Assembly: GCF_014191505.1 (NCBI RefSeq)
Contig: NZ_JACHWS010000002.1
Location: 1 to 64,000 of the forward strand
Reading direction: 5' to 3'
From: Hoyosella altamirensis
GTDB lineage: Bacteria; Actinomycetota; Actinomycetes; Mycobacteriales; Mycobacteriaceae
DNA: 64,000 nucleotides
Below are positions 17,417 to 26,625 of the stretch, piece by piece (position 1 is the first letter of the stretch; every line of letters begins with the position of its first letter). A program made the position numbers and the translations under genes. Under the pieces are notes generated by a model. That model was given only the letters and a program-made list of their open reading frames with translations, had not been told where the DNA came from and ran no database searches.

Positions 17417-18085
17417 ATGAATGCAACAACTCAATCCGCGCCCAGCCACATGGAGCTTCCGGTAACGGCTCGCTACCTCATGGCAGTCAGCACCGTGCTC
17501 GCACCGGCAACCGTGGTCGCCGCAATCTTTCTGCACCCGGTCGAACTTGGGGTGGAAGGTGTCGAAGCGATCGAGCAGTTTGATGCCCACCGCGACTCCT
17601 ACCTACTGATCGCCTGGCTCTTCGCCATCTCCACATTTTTCTGGGTTGTCGCAATCCTCACTTTGGGCCGTGTCGCACGGTACTACTCACGCATTCTTGG
17701 CCTAATCGGGATGGTCATCGCATTCGGCCTCGCCATTCCAATATCGCTGGACTACGAAGACTTGAGTTACATCGCGCTGGAAAACAACCTCGAACCCGAA
17801 ACGATCGCTGCGCTTTTCGCCTCCGCGGATCAACTCCCGTCGGGGATCCTGGGATTCGTGTGGCTTGCCGGTCTTATCGGCCTGATCCTGCTCGGCATAG
17901 CGATCCTGCGGGGCGAGGGCGCACCAAAATGGGCAGGTGCTGCGCTGATCGTCGCCCCGCTAGGCATTCCCGCGGCGTGGTTCGCGGCGTCAGCGATCGT
18001 TTTCTACATCGCGTGGGTCGTTCTGACTGCTGGGTTTGCGGGCTGCGCGATCGACTTCGTCAGACACCAGAAGCACGTTCCCTAG
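17417..18085 (+). CDS. Six-helix membrane protein of unknown function
   Basis: A 222-residue protein with about six hydrophobic helices (first near residues 20-38, last at the C-terminus). It carries no recognisable catalytic motif; the layout resembles DUF4386-type membrane proteins. ATG 17417 is preferred over GTG 17396 because the extra seven residues look unconserved. This is the first gene after the break in conserved order. Its TAG overlaps the stop of the convergent lipoprotein gene. Confidence 0.65.
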   Translation: MNATTQSAPSHMELPVTARYLMAVSTVLAPATVVAAIFLHPVELGVEGVEAIEQFDAHRDSYLLIAWLFAISTFFWVVAILTLGRVARYYSRILGLIGMVIAFGLAIPISLDYEDLSYIALENNLEPETIAALFASADQLPSGILGFVWLAGLIGLILLGIAILRGEGAPKWAGAALIVAPLGIPAAWFAASAIVFYIAWVVLTAGFAGCAIDFVRHQKHVP

Positions 18086-19473
18086 TTCGTGCTGTAGACC
18101 ACCAATTGCGCTGCCGTGCTCACGACGACCCCGTCGTCGATCATGTCGACCCGCGCTACGTCGGGAACCTCAAACGACCACACACGCTCGCCTTTATCAA
18201 GCGCGATACCTGCGACTTCACTTGGGTTGTGCCCGCGCGTCACCATATCGTCGCCAACCGCACCCAAGACCCAGCCGAATTCCCCGAACGGCGAGCTCCA
18301 CAATTGCTCGCCTGTTCGGGCGTCCAATCCGAGTGTCGGACCGCCGGGTGCGCTGCCGGACGCTAGCGCTACGTCGCCAACAATTCCGAGCACCCAGAAG
18401 TACCGCGGGTCCCGATCCCACAGCAGTTCGCCAGTCTCGAAATCATGCAACGCAGCACCGTTGACGAGGTACACGGGCGAATCTGTGGAACCCGAACGGC
18501 TCACCACCGAGATGACGTTCCCCGGGTCGTCATATCGTGCGACTTCCTCCCCCTCGAGCGTGAATATCGCTGCACCGTTTCCGGATTCGCAGAGGTCGAC
18601 GATGTACCCGTGGCCGGGGACGCGAGCTACGGAATACAATGACTCATCTGGTGTCCGCGTGCCATCGTCAGCGCTGGCGACGAAGGACTGTTCGCCGCGG
18701 AAAAGCACGACACCGTCGGCGGCCTCGAGCCAGAAGCCCTGAACGCCCGTGTCACAGTCCGGGTTGAGCGGATACTCGCGCCGCCAGTCACCCTCGGGAT
18801 CGTCAATACTTCCCCGCGTGATCGTCGCTGCCCGATCGGGCTGATCGTAGGGATCCTGCCAGGCCAGGAAGACAGACCCATCGGAAACGGCGACCTCTCG
18901 TGCCGCCTCAGCGGGGAAGCTCGAGGCGACCTCGCCGTCGCTCAGCCGATAGAACCGCAGCTCCGCGGGTTCGGAGGGCGCCGGACTCGTTCCCGTACCC
19001 GGTTCATGCGGGTCCCCGCCGACCAGGCAGGGCAGCAGTCCCTCGATCTCGTCCTCAGCGCACGTCAGCGCGCCGGTGACCTGCTGCGTCCACAACACCT
19101 CACCATCCGCCCTATCGAGGGCGACCAGCACCTGCTCAGGAACCTGCGCGCTGGTGTACTCGGATGAATTCACGTCGCTTCGGACAGTGGTGACGAGCAC
19201 GTCACCCACCTCATGCGCTCCGGTCGGCGCATCACTCACGGGCGACGGCCCCAACCGGGCGGGGCGAACGAACACCCCTCCTTCAGCGATGCTCGACGCA
19301 TCGACCGTCCATTCGGATTCGAGGAGCCGCTCGGGCGCCTCAACAGGGGCATCAGTGGGGTCCGCTGGATCTGTTGGCTGACCGTCCTCAGGGCCCGCGC
19401 AGGCCGAAAAAACAAGCATTCCTGCCAGTGCCAGCACTGTCAGCGCGCGCGTTCCTGCGCCGTCAGATGACAT
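18082..19473 (-). CDS. Lipoprotein with a PQQ-type beta-propeller
   Basis: A 463-residue exported protein. ATG 19473 is chosen because GGGGGAGCG lies just upstream. The signal peptide ends in lipobox FSAC (Cys25). The rest is a WD/PQQ-like propeller with repeated GEVLWTQQ, GELLWDRD, GEQLWSS and GERVWSF blades, each with the xW closing tryptophan. There are no quinoprotein catalytic residues, so it is more likely a binding scaffold like BamB than a dehydrogenase. The stops of the convergent gene pair overlap. Confidence 0.75.
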   Translation of the reverse strand: MSSDGAGTRALTVLALAGMLVFSACAGPEDGQPTDPADPTDAPVEAPERLLESEWTVDASSIAEGGVFVRPARLGPSPVSDAPTGAHEVGDVLVTTVRSDVNSSEYTSAQVPEQVLVALDRADGEVLWTQQVTGALTCAEDEIEGLLPCLVGGDPHEPGTGTSPAPSEPAELRFYRLSDGEVASSFPAEAAREVAVSDGSVFLAWQDPYDQPDRAATITRGSIDDPEGDWRREYPLNPDCDTGVQGFWLEAADGVVLFRGEQSFVASADDGTRTPDESLYSVARVPGHGYIVDLCESGNGAAIFTLEGEEVARYDDPGNVISVVSRSGSTDSPVYLVNGAALHDFETGELLWDRDPRYFWVLGIVGDVALASGSAPGGPTLGLDARTGEQLWSSPFGEFGWVLGAVGDDMVTRGHNPSEVAGIALDKGERVWSFEVPDVARVDMIDDGVVVSTAAQLVVYSTN

Positions 19474-19581
19474 AGACGCTCCCCCTGCATTTTGGAGACC
19501 CACCGCCAACCACGACAATACGCGTGCATGAGCGGCATGTCCGATCCCCGCGAGCGCGGCGAGTCATGCGTGAAGCCGCGG

Positions 19582-20334
19582 CTACCCTCGTCCGATGTAC
19601 GGCATCGTTGTCGCCATCAGTGTGACGAACTGGACGTTGGCAGAGAGTGGCAGCTGCGCCATGTGCAGCACCTGTTCGGCCGCATGACAAGCATCGAACG
19701 TGGGCTCCTGCTTTACGCTGCCATCTGCCTGCCTCGCCCCTGCCGCGAAACCGTGCGTCATATCGGTGGCAGCATTGCCAATATCGATCTGGCCACACGC
19801 GATGTTGTAGGGACGGCCATCAAGCGAGATGGACTTTGTGAGACCGGTGATCGCGTGCTTGGTCGCCGCATAGGCTGCGGTTCCAGGCCGCGGGACATGT
19901 GCTGATATCGAGCCGTTGTTGATGATCCGCCCACCGACGGGATCCTGGGTTTTCATGTGCCGCATAGCTTCTGCCGCGCACAGAAAGTATCCGGTCAGAT
20001 TGACGTCGACGGTCGCCCGCCACTCCTCGACGGTGATCTCGTCGATTCCGCCAACCGGACCGAACGTCCCGGCGTTGTTGACCAGCACGTCGATACGCCC
20101 CCACGCATCGCGGACAGTCCCGAACAGGGCTCGCACCGACGCCTCGTCCGTGACATCCGTGGCGACGGTAAGTGCCTGACCACTGTCGCCAGCGGTTTCC
20201 GTCAGACTTTCCGTGTGACGTCCGGCGAGCGCGACTCGGAAGCCTGCTCCCAGCATCGCGCGAGTGATGGCCCGGCCCAAGCCAGACCCGGCACCCGTAA
20301 CGACTGCAACAGGCGCAGTACCCGTCTGCCTCAT
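19582..20334 (-). CDS. Short-chain dehydrogenase/reductase
   Basis: A 250-residue classical SDR. The cofactor motif TGAGSGLG (13-20), VNNAG (~85-89), Ser142, Tyr155 and Lys159 (YAATK) are present, so it should be an active NAD(P)-dependent alcohol/ketone oxidoreductase. GGGGAGCGG precedes ATG. It is divergent from the hydroxypyruvate isomerase-like gene with 24 bp between the starts. The substrate is unknown. Confidence 0.88.
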   Translation of the reverse strand: MRQTGTAPVAVVTGAGSGLGRAITRAMLGAGFRVALAGRHTESLTETAGDSGQALTVATDVTDEASVRALFGTVRDAWGRIDVLVNNAGTFGPVGGIDEITVEEWRATVDVNLTGYFLCAAEAMRHMKTQDPVGGRIINNGSISAHVPRPGTAAYAATKHAITGLTKSISLDGRPYNIACGQIDIGNAATDMTHGFAAGARQADGSVKQEPTFDACHAAEQVLHMAQLPLSANVQFVTLMATTMPYIGRG

Positions 20335-20358
20335 ACCGCTCCCCTACGATCGTCGGTG

Positions 20359-21156
20359 ATGTCTCCTTATTCCTACACCGTCAACTGTTCGATCCTGTTG
20401 ACCCACCTGCCGCTTCTCGAGCGACCGCACGCTGTCCGCGATGCTGGATTCAACGCTGTCGAGTTCTGGTGGCCATTCGACTGTGCGGTGCCTGGTGACC
20501 GCGAGGTGGACGAGTTTGTCCGCGCCGTGTCCAACGCCGGTGTGACGCTGTCACACCTGAATTTCGCGGCAGGGAACCTCGCAGACGGTGACCGGGGGCT
20601 GTTGTCCGACCCGCAGCGTATCTCCGAGTTTCGCGACAACATCGAGGTGGTTGTGGGTATCGGTGAGCAGCTAGGAGCGGCGGGATTCAATGCGCTCTAC
20701 GGCAATCGCGTTGATGGGGTGGCGCCGGAAATGCAGGACGAGCTTGCCACCGAGAATCTCGTGCTCGCCGCAGAAGCTGCGGCGCGCATCGGCGCGTGCG
20801 TGTTGCTGGAACCGGTCAGCGGGTTTCCTGCCTATCCACTGCAGCTGGCGCGGGATGCCGTTGAGGTAATCGAACGTGTGGGAAGGGCCAACATCGGTCT
20901 GCTCGCGGACCTGTACCACTTGGCTGTGAACGGGGAGGACATTCCCACTGCGATCACCCGCTTCAGCAACTACATCCGGCACGTCCAGATTGCGGATGTG
21001 CCGGGGCGCGGGGCGCCAGGGACCGGAGATCTGCCGCTGACGGACTACTTGTCGCAAATCTGCGAGACCGGTTACGACGGCTACGTGTCGCTGGAGTATG
21101 TGTCGGCTGCCTCTGACCCCTTTTCGTGGCTGGCGCGCGACGGCTTCGCGGGATAA
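20359..21156 (+). CDS. Hydroxypyruvate isomerase-like TIM-barrel protein
   Basis: A 265-residue sugar-isomerase-type (AP endonuclease 2 superfamily) protein. The motifs SILLTHLPLLER, AGFNAVEFWWPF, LLEPVSG (metal-site Glu), GLLADLYH and HVQIADVPGRGAPGTG are those of Hyi, which interconverts hydroxypyruvate and tartronate semialdehyde. ATG 20359 (or GTG 20356) is the start; the frame is open further upstream only because it is antisense to the SDR. It ends in TAATG, sharing a base with the YchJ-family gene. Confidence 0.85.
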   Translation: MSPYSYTVNCSILLTHLPLLERPHAVRDAGFNAVEFWWPFDCAVPGDREVDEFVRAVSNAGVTLSHLNFAAGNLADGDRGLLSDPQRISEFRDNIEVVVGIGEQLGAAGFNALYGNRVDGVAPEMQDELATENLVLAAEAAARIGACVLLEPVSGFPAYPLQLARDAVEVIERVGRANIGLLADLYHLAVNGEDIPTAITRFSNYIRHVQIADVPGRGAPGTGDLPLTDYLSQICETGYDGYVSLEYVSAASDPFSWLARDGFAG

Positions 21157-21575
21157 TGCGAACCGTGGCAGACGAAGCGCGACCCTACCCGGCAGACAAG
21201 CTGTGCCCGTGTCAGCATGGTGAGACGTACGCGAACTGCTGCGGACAGATCATCAACGGTGCGACCGCGGCACCGACAGCAGTGCAGCTCATGCGTTCTC
21301 GCTACACCGCCTTCGCTGTCGGCGCGGTCGACTACCTGCTGACGTCATGGCATCCGAGGACAAGGCCGGATGTGCTTGAACTCGATCCTGAGCAGACGTG
21401 GCGGCGGCTCGAAATTATCCGCACCGACAAAGGCGGCCCGTTCGACAAGGACGGCATCGTGGAGTTTCGGGCCCACTACCGACATTCCGGCGAACGCGGC
21501 TCCCTGCACGAAGTGAGCCGATTCGTTCGCGAGCAGGGCCGCTGGCTGTACGTCGACGGTCAGATCCTGCCCTGA
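21156..21575 (+). CDS. YchJ-family (UPF0225) SEC-C protein
   Basis: A 139-residue protein. The N-terminal zinc-binding SEC-C motif is CPCQHGETYANCC (~16-28); the rest is the UPF0225 domain (RSRYTAFAVGAVDYLLTSWH, FRAHYRHSGERGSLHEVSRF). The family is widespread but uncharacterised. ATG 21156 directly follows the upstream stop; GTG 21165 is an alternative. It is convergent with the SDR at 21591. Confidence 0.85.
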   Translation: MRTVADEARPYPADKLCPCQHGETYANCCGQIINGATAAPTAVQLMRSRYTAFAVGAVDYLLTSWHPRTRPDVLELDPEQTWRRLEIIRTDKGGPFDKDGIVEFRAHYRHSGERGSLHEVSRFVREQGRWLYVDGQILP

Positions 21576-21590
21576 CCGGAGCAGGCGGAG

Positions 21591-22445
21591 TCATTTCCTG
21601 GCGCCCAGCCTGTCCTCGAGTCTGGAGATCATGCGGTGCGTGCGCTTGTCACGCACAAGCAGTGCGTCGAAGCCGACATTGATCACGCCGCGCAGCAGGG
21701 CATACGGTGCCCACATGCTGGGCGCGATGGTCCTGGCGGACCGACGGGCTATCCCGTCGCATATTGTCTTCGCAGCATCCGTGGCGGAGATGCGCCGATT
21801 GAACGGCCACGGGAACCGTCCGCCGAGTTCGCGGCCAAGTTCGTCCTCGTCGAGCATGCCGCGCGTCATCACCGTTTCAACGATCCCGAAGTACGCCACC
21901 TGAGCTGTCGCACCATGCACAGCTAACTCGATGCGCAATGCGCGCCCTAGCTGTTCGACAGCCGCTTTGGTGATCATGTACGGCGAACCGCCCATGCCTG
22001 GCGCGAACGCGGCGACCGAGGCGACCACAACAACGTGGCCCCGCGTCGCGACGATGTCATCGAGCACGGGACGGACAGTGTTGTACACGCCGGTGAGGTT
22101 GATGCTCACAACTCGATCGAACTCCGCGTCGTCCATCAGCCGCAGCGTGGCAGGTTGTGGAGTGACGCCAGCGTTGGCGACAACGACCGCGACGGGGCCA
22201 AGGTCAGCCTGGATTTTCTTGACCGCCAGCGTCATCGCTTCCCGATCCGCCACGTTCGCGCCCAGGCCACGCGCACCCTGACCAATTGCCTCCGCTGCAC
22301 CGATGGCGGCGGCTTCGTCGACATCGAGAATCGCAACGCGGGCACCGCGGTCAGCTAGGTGCCGCGCAACCTCGAAGCCGATCCCGCCCCCGCCGCCGGT
22401 AACCAGCGCGACTTTGCCATGCACATCCAGCGCAGTCCTCGTCAC
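21591..22445 (-). CDS. Short-chain dehydrogenase of the first monooxygenase operon
   Basis: A 284-residue SDR with TGGGGGIG (16-23), VVANAG (~98-103), Ser143, Tyr156 and Lys160 (YMITK), so catalytically complete. The C-terminal ~50 residues extend beyond the core, with a WPFNRRISA segment common in mycolata SDRs of lipid clusters. It is the last gene of a four-gene operon, 3 bp after the monooxygenase. It would interconvert an alcohol and the ketone used or produced by that enzyme (inference). Confidence 0.86.
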   Translation of the reverse strand: MTRTALDVHGKVALVTGGGGGIGFEVARHLADRGARVAILDVDEAAAIGAAEAIGQGARGLGANVADREAMTLAVKKIQADLGPVAVVVANAGVTPQPATLRLMDDAEFDRVVSINLTGVYNTVRPVLDDIVATRGHVVVVASVAAFAPGMGGSPYMITKAAVEQLGRALRIELAVHGATAQVAYFGIVETVMTRGMLDEDELGRELGGRFPWPFNRRISATDAAKTICDGIARRSARTIAPSMWAPYALLRGVINVGFDALLVRDKRTHRMISRLEDRLGARK

Positions 22446-22448
22446 TTC

Positions 22449-23930
22449 TCAGCCCGCCCTAATCCGATAGTCGTCGGTGTTGAATTGCTTGACGCGGCTT
22501 CGATATTCGAAGCTCCAGTTCGGGTACAGTCCCGCGTTCCGGCCGTCGGCTGTGGTGTAGTAGCTATTGCATCCGCCTTGGAGCCACACCGTGTGTTCGC
22601 TGCGTCGCTCGACTTCGGCGAGGAATGCGTCTTGCACGTCGGGCCGGACCTCGACACGCTGAGCCCCAATGGTGTCGAGTTTGTTCAGTGCGTCGATGAT
22701 GTAACTGATCTGCAGTTCGATCATGAAGATCGCGGACTGGTTCCCTACGGCGCCGAACGGGCCCAGAATCGAAAAAGCGTTGGGAAAGCCAGTGGTCGCG
22801 ACACCGAGATAGCTTTGGGGGCGCTGCTCGTACCGTTCCCCCATCGACGTGCTGTCTGGGCCGAAAATCCGCGATCCAGCGCCTGCCGGCATGGTAAAGC
22901 CAGTACCGAAGATGATGGTGTCAACCGGATACTCACGGCCGTCGTGGGTGGTGATGCTGTGCCGTCCGATCTCCCGGATCCCACTCGTTTCGACTGTGAC
23001 GTTCGGCTGGGTAAGTGCGGGAAAGTAGGAGTCTGAGAAGATCGCGCGCTTGCAGCCAATCATGTAGTCGGGCGTGAGTTTTCGCCGGAGTTCCGGGTCA
23101 CGAACCTGCCGGAGCAGTTGCATTCTCCCGAGCGCTTCGAATGGATGCCGGAACCGGCGGTCGACGAAGCCCGGCAGACCGAAGCTCTCGATCATGCCGT
23201 AATACGCGGAGCGCAATCCGCGCTGCATGGCCGGAACGTGGCGCAACAGCGCACGCTCGAGTGCCAGAGTTGGCCGGTCCATGCGGGTGACGATCCACGG
23301 GGCACTGCGCTGAAAGACAGTGAGATGCTTGACGATCGGCTGAATTTCCGGGATGAACTGCACAGCCGAGGCACCTGTACCGATGACTGCGACACGTTCC
23401 CCAGTCAGGTCGTGGTCATGATCCCAGTGCAGCGAGTGGAACTTCGCCCCTTCGAACCGTTCGAGTCCCGGCAGCCCTGGTATCGACGCGTCGGTGAAAA
23501 GCCCAGTTGCCGTGACGAGTATGCGCGCAGTGAGTGATCCGCTGCTCGTTTTGATCCTCCACTGGTTCTCGTTGTCCTCCCACCGCGCATCGAGAAGTTC
23601 AGAATCCAAACGTATGTGCCGCACAACGTCGTTGTCGCCCGCGACCTTGCGCAGGTAAGCGAGGATTTCGTGTTGCCTGCCGTAGGTTCGGGTCCAGTTT
23701 GGGTTAGGCGCAAACGAGTAGCTGTACAGGTGGGATGGCACATCACATGCGCAACCGGGGTACGTGTTGTCCCGCCACACCCCGCCGATTTCCGAAGCAC
23801 GTTCGAGGACAACGAAATCGGTGAATCCTGCTTCTCGAAGTTTGACGGATAAGCCAATACCCGCGAAACCGGCTCCGATGATGGCAACGCCAACATGCTC
23901 GCCGTGTGAGGATCTCGCCATTGAGTTCAC
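22449..23930 (-). CDS. Flavin-containing (Baeyer-Villiger type) monooxygenase
   Basis: A 493-residue class B flavoprotein. The FAD motif GAGFAG (19-24) and the NADPH motif GTGASA (~184-189) flank a Baeyer-Villiger-type fingerprint, FEGAKFHSLHW (159-169). Such enzymes insert oxygen into ketones to form esters, using NADPH and O2. Three-base gaps on each side place it in an operon with an SDR, a ferredoxin-type reductase and a PF10118 protein. It is a paralogue of the enzyme at 34.5-36.0 kb. The substrate is unknown. Confidence 0.88.
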   Translation of the reverse strand: MNSMARSSHGEHVGVAIIGAGFAGIGLSVKLREAGFTDFVVLERASEIGGVWRDNTYPGCACDVPSHLYSYSFAPNPNWTRTYGRQHEILAYLRKVAGDNDVVRHIRLDSELLDARWEDNENQWRIKTSSGSLTARILVTATGLFTDASIPGLPGLERFEGAKFHSLHWDHDHDLTGERVAVIGTGASAVQFIPEIQPIVKHLTVFQRSAPWIVTRMDRPTLALERALLRHVPAMQRGLRSAYYGMIESFGLPGFVDRRFRHPFEALGRMQLLRQVRDPELRRKLTPDYMIGCKRAIFSDSYFPALTQPNVTVETSGIREIGRHSITTHDGREYPVDTIIFGTGFTMPAGAGSRIFGPDSTSMGERYEQRPQSYLGVATTGFPNAFSILGPFGAVGNQSAIFMIELQISYIIDALNKLDTIGAQRVEVRPDVQDAFLAEVERRSEHTVWLQGGCNSYYTTADGRNAGLYPNWSFEYRSRVKQFNTDDYRIRAG

Positions 23931-23933
23931 TCC

Positions 23934-24983
23934 TTATATGTCCAGGATCAGGGGGCCGTCCACCGACCTCGAAACGCAGGTGAGCATCGAGTGCTGGCGT
24001 TCGGGTTCGGTGAGCAGGCGGTCGCGGTGATCAACGTCGCCATGCAACACTCGCGTTTTGCAGGAGCCGCAGAAGCCTTGCTGACAGGAGTACGCGACCC
24101 CGGGAAACGCGCGCCGGATCGCGGCGAGCGCAGTCTCGTCGGCCGCGACGTCAACTGTGCTGCCCGTTCGCGCCAGCATGATCTGAAATGGCGCACCCCC
24201 ACGCACTGGCGCGGCGGAGAAACGTTCCATGTGGAGCGAGGCTGTGCTGTTGACTTGCGGCAGAAGTGTGCGCGCGGACTCGAGCATTGGTGGCGGGCCG
24301 CATACGTAGACGGCCGCGCCGGGCAGAATGTCGACCAGGTGCTCCGTCAGATTAGGCGCGCCGTACTCGTCGTCAGGCAAGATTCGCGATTGCGCGCCGA
24401 TCGATTCGATGTCCGCGACAAAAGGCATCGACGCACGGGTGCGGCCTGTGTAGACCAGCCTCGTGGGCACTCCGGCATGCGCGGCGGCGCGAAACATCGG
24501 CAAGATCGGCGTGATACCGATGCCACCGGCTAGCAGCACATAGGCGGGGGCATCGATGAAGCTGAACGCGTTGCGCGGGCCGCGAACGCGGAGTGAATCC
24601 CCCGCTTTTACGTGCTCGTGCACTTCAGCCGACGCCGTCCCATTGGGTACCCGGCGGACCGCGATACGGTAGTAGCTCCGGTCGGTGGGGTCGCCGCAGA
24701 GCGAATACTGGCGTTGCCTGCCAGAGGGTAAGAAGACGTCGAGGTGTGCTCCCGGTGTCCACGTGGGCAAAGCGAGGTTGTCCGGCGCTGCAAGTCTGAG
24801 ACTGATGACATCGTCAGCGACAGCGACAGCCTCCTGAACTACGAGCTCAAAGTCGTAGCCGCTATGCCGGACCGGCTTCGGCGCAGCCAGTACTGGGACG
24901 GGACTGCTGACCACCACGTTGCGATAGGCGCGGGCCGCGCCGACGATTGCCTTCAGAGTTGGCTCGACCCGCACCTCGTTCAT
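23934..24983 (-). CDS. Ferredoxin-NADP reductase-type oxidoreductase with C-terminal 2Fe-2S
   Basis: A 349-residue phthalate dioxygenase reductase-like protein. An FAD/FMN-binding barrel (RQRQYSLCGDP) is followed by an NAD-binding lobe (LAGGIGITPI, VYVCGPPPML) and a plant-type 2Fe-2S domain with Cys300, Cys305, Cys308 and Cys336. It passes electrons from NAD(P)H to a partner oxygenase or diiron protein; the adjacent PF10118 gene, with which it overlaps by four bases, is the best candidate. Confidence 0.88.
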   Translation of the reverse strand: MNEVRVEPTLKAIVGAARAYRNVVVSSPVPVLAAPKPVRHSGYDFELVVQEAVAVADDVISLRLAAPDNLALPTWTPGAHLDVFLPSGRQRQYSLCGDPTDRSYYRIAVRRVPNGTASAEVHEHVKAGDSLRVRGPRNAFSFIDAPAYVLLAGGIGITPILPMFRAAAHAGVPTRLVYTGRTRASMPFVADIESIGAQSRILPDDEYGAPNLTEHLVDILPGAAVYVCGPPPMLESARTLLPQVNSTASLHMERFSAAPVRGGAPFQIMLARTGSTVDVAADETALAAIRRAFPGVAYSCQQGFCGSCKTRVLHGDVDHRDRLLTEPERQHSMLTCVSRSVDGPLILDI

Positions 24984-25858
24984 GACGCCTCCGCGGCACG
25001 CGCTGCGGGTGACAGCGCCAGATACCGGATGGCCTTGTCGAGGCTGCCCATCTGAGACGGATGGAAGTTCGGGCGCAGATACTGCGGCATCTCGGAAAGG
25101 AAGATCATGACGCTGGGGATCTTGCCGCGCCGAGTGGCGGCTATGAAATCGAGGACGGGGTGTTTGGATTTCGCCGGTTCCGGGTCGGTGCGCACGAGGT
25201 GCCGCATCGTAATCGCGAACAGCACCGCGAGTGTCGCGGCACCGAGAAGCCCGGTGCGCACCCTCCTCCCGTAGCTGCCGTCGAGGTACTGGAACGCATC
25301 AAAGACGACGTTGCGGTGTTCGACTTCCTCCGCACCGTGCCAGCGAATTAGGTCAAGCATCATTGGATGCATGTCGTCGATCTTGTCGTTGTCGAGAAAC
25401 CATTGACCTATGACGGCAGTGAAGTGCTCCATCGCCGCGTATAGCGCTAAGCGCTCTTTGAGCCACTCCTTTCTGGCACGCCCGGTGAGGCCCCGGTCCG
25501 CCATCACGTGGTCGACGAGATAGTGCATGCGGTCGATCACGGGCTGTACAGGGACACCGTTGCGTTCTAGGTGCTCGCGCACACCTTCGTGCGAACTTGC
25601 GTGCATCGACTCCTGCCCGACGAAGCCCTGGACCTCTTCGCGCAGGCGGTCGTCGTGGATGTGCGGCAGCGCCTCAGCGAGCGCCGCTGCCATAGCGCGT
25701 TCGCCCTCAGGGAGGACGAGATGCATGAAATTGAAGAACTGGGTGGCCACAGGTTCACCCGGGAGGTAGTGCAAAGGCACACCCTCCCAATCGAACTTCA
25801 CATTGCGCGCTGTGATCGCGTACGCCTGGTCCTCATAGCGGCTCGATGTCACACCCAT
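24980..25858 (-). CDS. PF10118-family predicted metal-dependent protein (ferritin-like)
   Basis: A 292-residue mostly helical protein with carboxylate/His pairs in helices (GQESMHASSHEGVREH, ALYAAMEHFTA, WHGAEEVEHRNVVFDAF), the pattern of a diiron four-helix bundle, and a hydrophobic segment near 205-222. It is annotated elsewhere as a predicted metal-dependent hydrolase; the residue pattern fits a diiron oxygenase equally well. It is first in the operon, has AAAGGAG before ATG, and is divergent from a TetR gene across a large palindrome. Confidence 0.8.
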   Translation of the reverse strand: MGVTSSRYEDQAYAITARNVKFDWEGVPLHYLPGEPVATQFFNFMHLVLPEGERAMAAALAEALPHIHDDRLREEVQGFVGQESMHASSHEGVREHLERNGVPVQPVIDRMHYLVDHVMADRGLTGRARKEWLKERLALYAAMEHFTAVIGQWFLDNDKIDDMHPMMLDLIRWHGAEEVEHRNVVFDAFQYLDGSYGRRVRTGLLGAATLAVLFAITMRHLVRTDPEPAKSKHPVLDFIAATRRGKIPSVMIFLSEMPQYLRPNFHPSQMGSLDKAIRYLALSPAARAAEAS

Positions 25859-25879
25859 GCAAGGCTCCTTTGCCTAACT

Positions 25880-25914
25880 GGAATCAACCGATTCAACTTG
25901 AATCAGATGATTCC
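25880..25914. promoter_or_regulatory. 35-bp palindromic operator in the divergent TetR promoter
   Basis: The two ends GGAATCA and TGATTCC and the core GATTCAA-C-TTGAATC are mutually inverted; 30 of 35 positions match the reverse complement. It contains four GATTC/GAATC half-sites, which suits two TetR dimers. It lies between the PF10118 operon (-) and the tetR gene (+). Confidence 0.8.
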
Positions 25915-25920
25915 ACTAGG

Positions 25921-25942
25921 TGACAGTAGTGTCAAGTACCAT
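25921..25942 (+). promoter_or_regulatory. Second inverted repeat and -10 box of leaderless tetR
   Basis: TGACA-GTAG-TGTCA (25921-25934) is a perfect inverted repeat. TACCAT (25937-25942) ends 6 nt before GTG 25949, so the tetR mRNA probably starts at the start codon. Confidence 0.55.
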
Positions 25943-25948
25943 GGGCAA

Positions 25949-26611
25949 GTGACTACGGAAAGCCCAGCACCAGCTAAGAAGTGGCGCGGGCAAACCCTCC
26001 ACGACCGCGCAGATGAGCGGCGCGAGCAACTACTCGACGCTGCCCTCGAACTCGTGGCTAACGAAGGCGTGGCCGCGCTCACCATGCGAGCAGTCACGCG
26101 GGCAGCCAGTCTCTCGCCGCGATACTTCTACGAGAGCTTCCCCGACCGTGACGCCCTGCTTTTCGCGGTTTTCGACCGGACCGTCGAACAGCTGCAGCAG
26201 AGAGTCGCCGGTGCGATGGCTGACGAAGAGGGTATGGAACCAAAGTGCTATGCCGCATTCGATTGTGCGGCCCGCTTTTTCGATCACGACCCTCGGGCTG
26301 CGCGCCTTCTGCTTCGCGAATCCCTTGCGGACAACACGTTGCGGGAGCATGCGCTCGATGCGCTGCCGCACTTCATCCTGTCGACAGCAGTCGAATTTCT
26401 CAGTGATGCAGCCGTTGCGACTGACGTTGATCAGACACGCATACAGCTCGATACCTCCGCCCTCTCAGGGTCGGTGGTGACGCTCTTCCTCGACTGGACT
26501 GAGGGGCGACTCGACCTCCCGCGCGAACGGCTCGTCAGCTACTGCACTGAGCTGGTCGTAGGAATGCTTAACCGGCATGCGGCTGGACCGCAGGAGCCCG
26601 CGTCGCGCTGA
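25949..26611 (+). CDS. TetR-family regulator of the first monooxygenase operon
   Basis: A 220-residue repressor. The helix-turn-helix spans ~22-68 (LLDAALELVANEGVAALTMRAVTRAASLSPRYFYESFPDRDALL by pattern). The C-terminal ligand domain contains a TetR_C-like ARLLLRESLAD helix. GTG 25949 fits the -10 position and follows no Shine-Dalgarno, pointing to leaderless translation; the ATG at 25941 is out of frame. Divergence from the PF10118 operon and the palindrome between make autoregulation plus operon control likely. The ligand is probably a substrate of the operon. Confidence 0.86.
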   Translation: MTTESPAPAKKWRGQTLHDRADERREQLLDAALELVANEGVAALTMRAVTRAASLSPRYFYESFPDRDALLFAVFDRTVEQLQQRVAGAMADEEGMEPKCYAAFDCAARFFDHDPRAARLLLRESLADNTLREHALDALPHFILSTAVEFLSDAAVATDVDQTRIQLDTSALSGSVVTLFLDWTEGRLDLPRERLVSYCTELVVGMLNRHAAGPQEPASR

Positions 26612-26625
26612 AGCCCGTGGCGCCT

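Noticed and set aside
22359-23036. Plus-strand 225-codon frame opposite the first monooxygenase gene.
   Set aside because: Antisense to a well-supported gene and with no domain; typical high-GC shadow frame.
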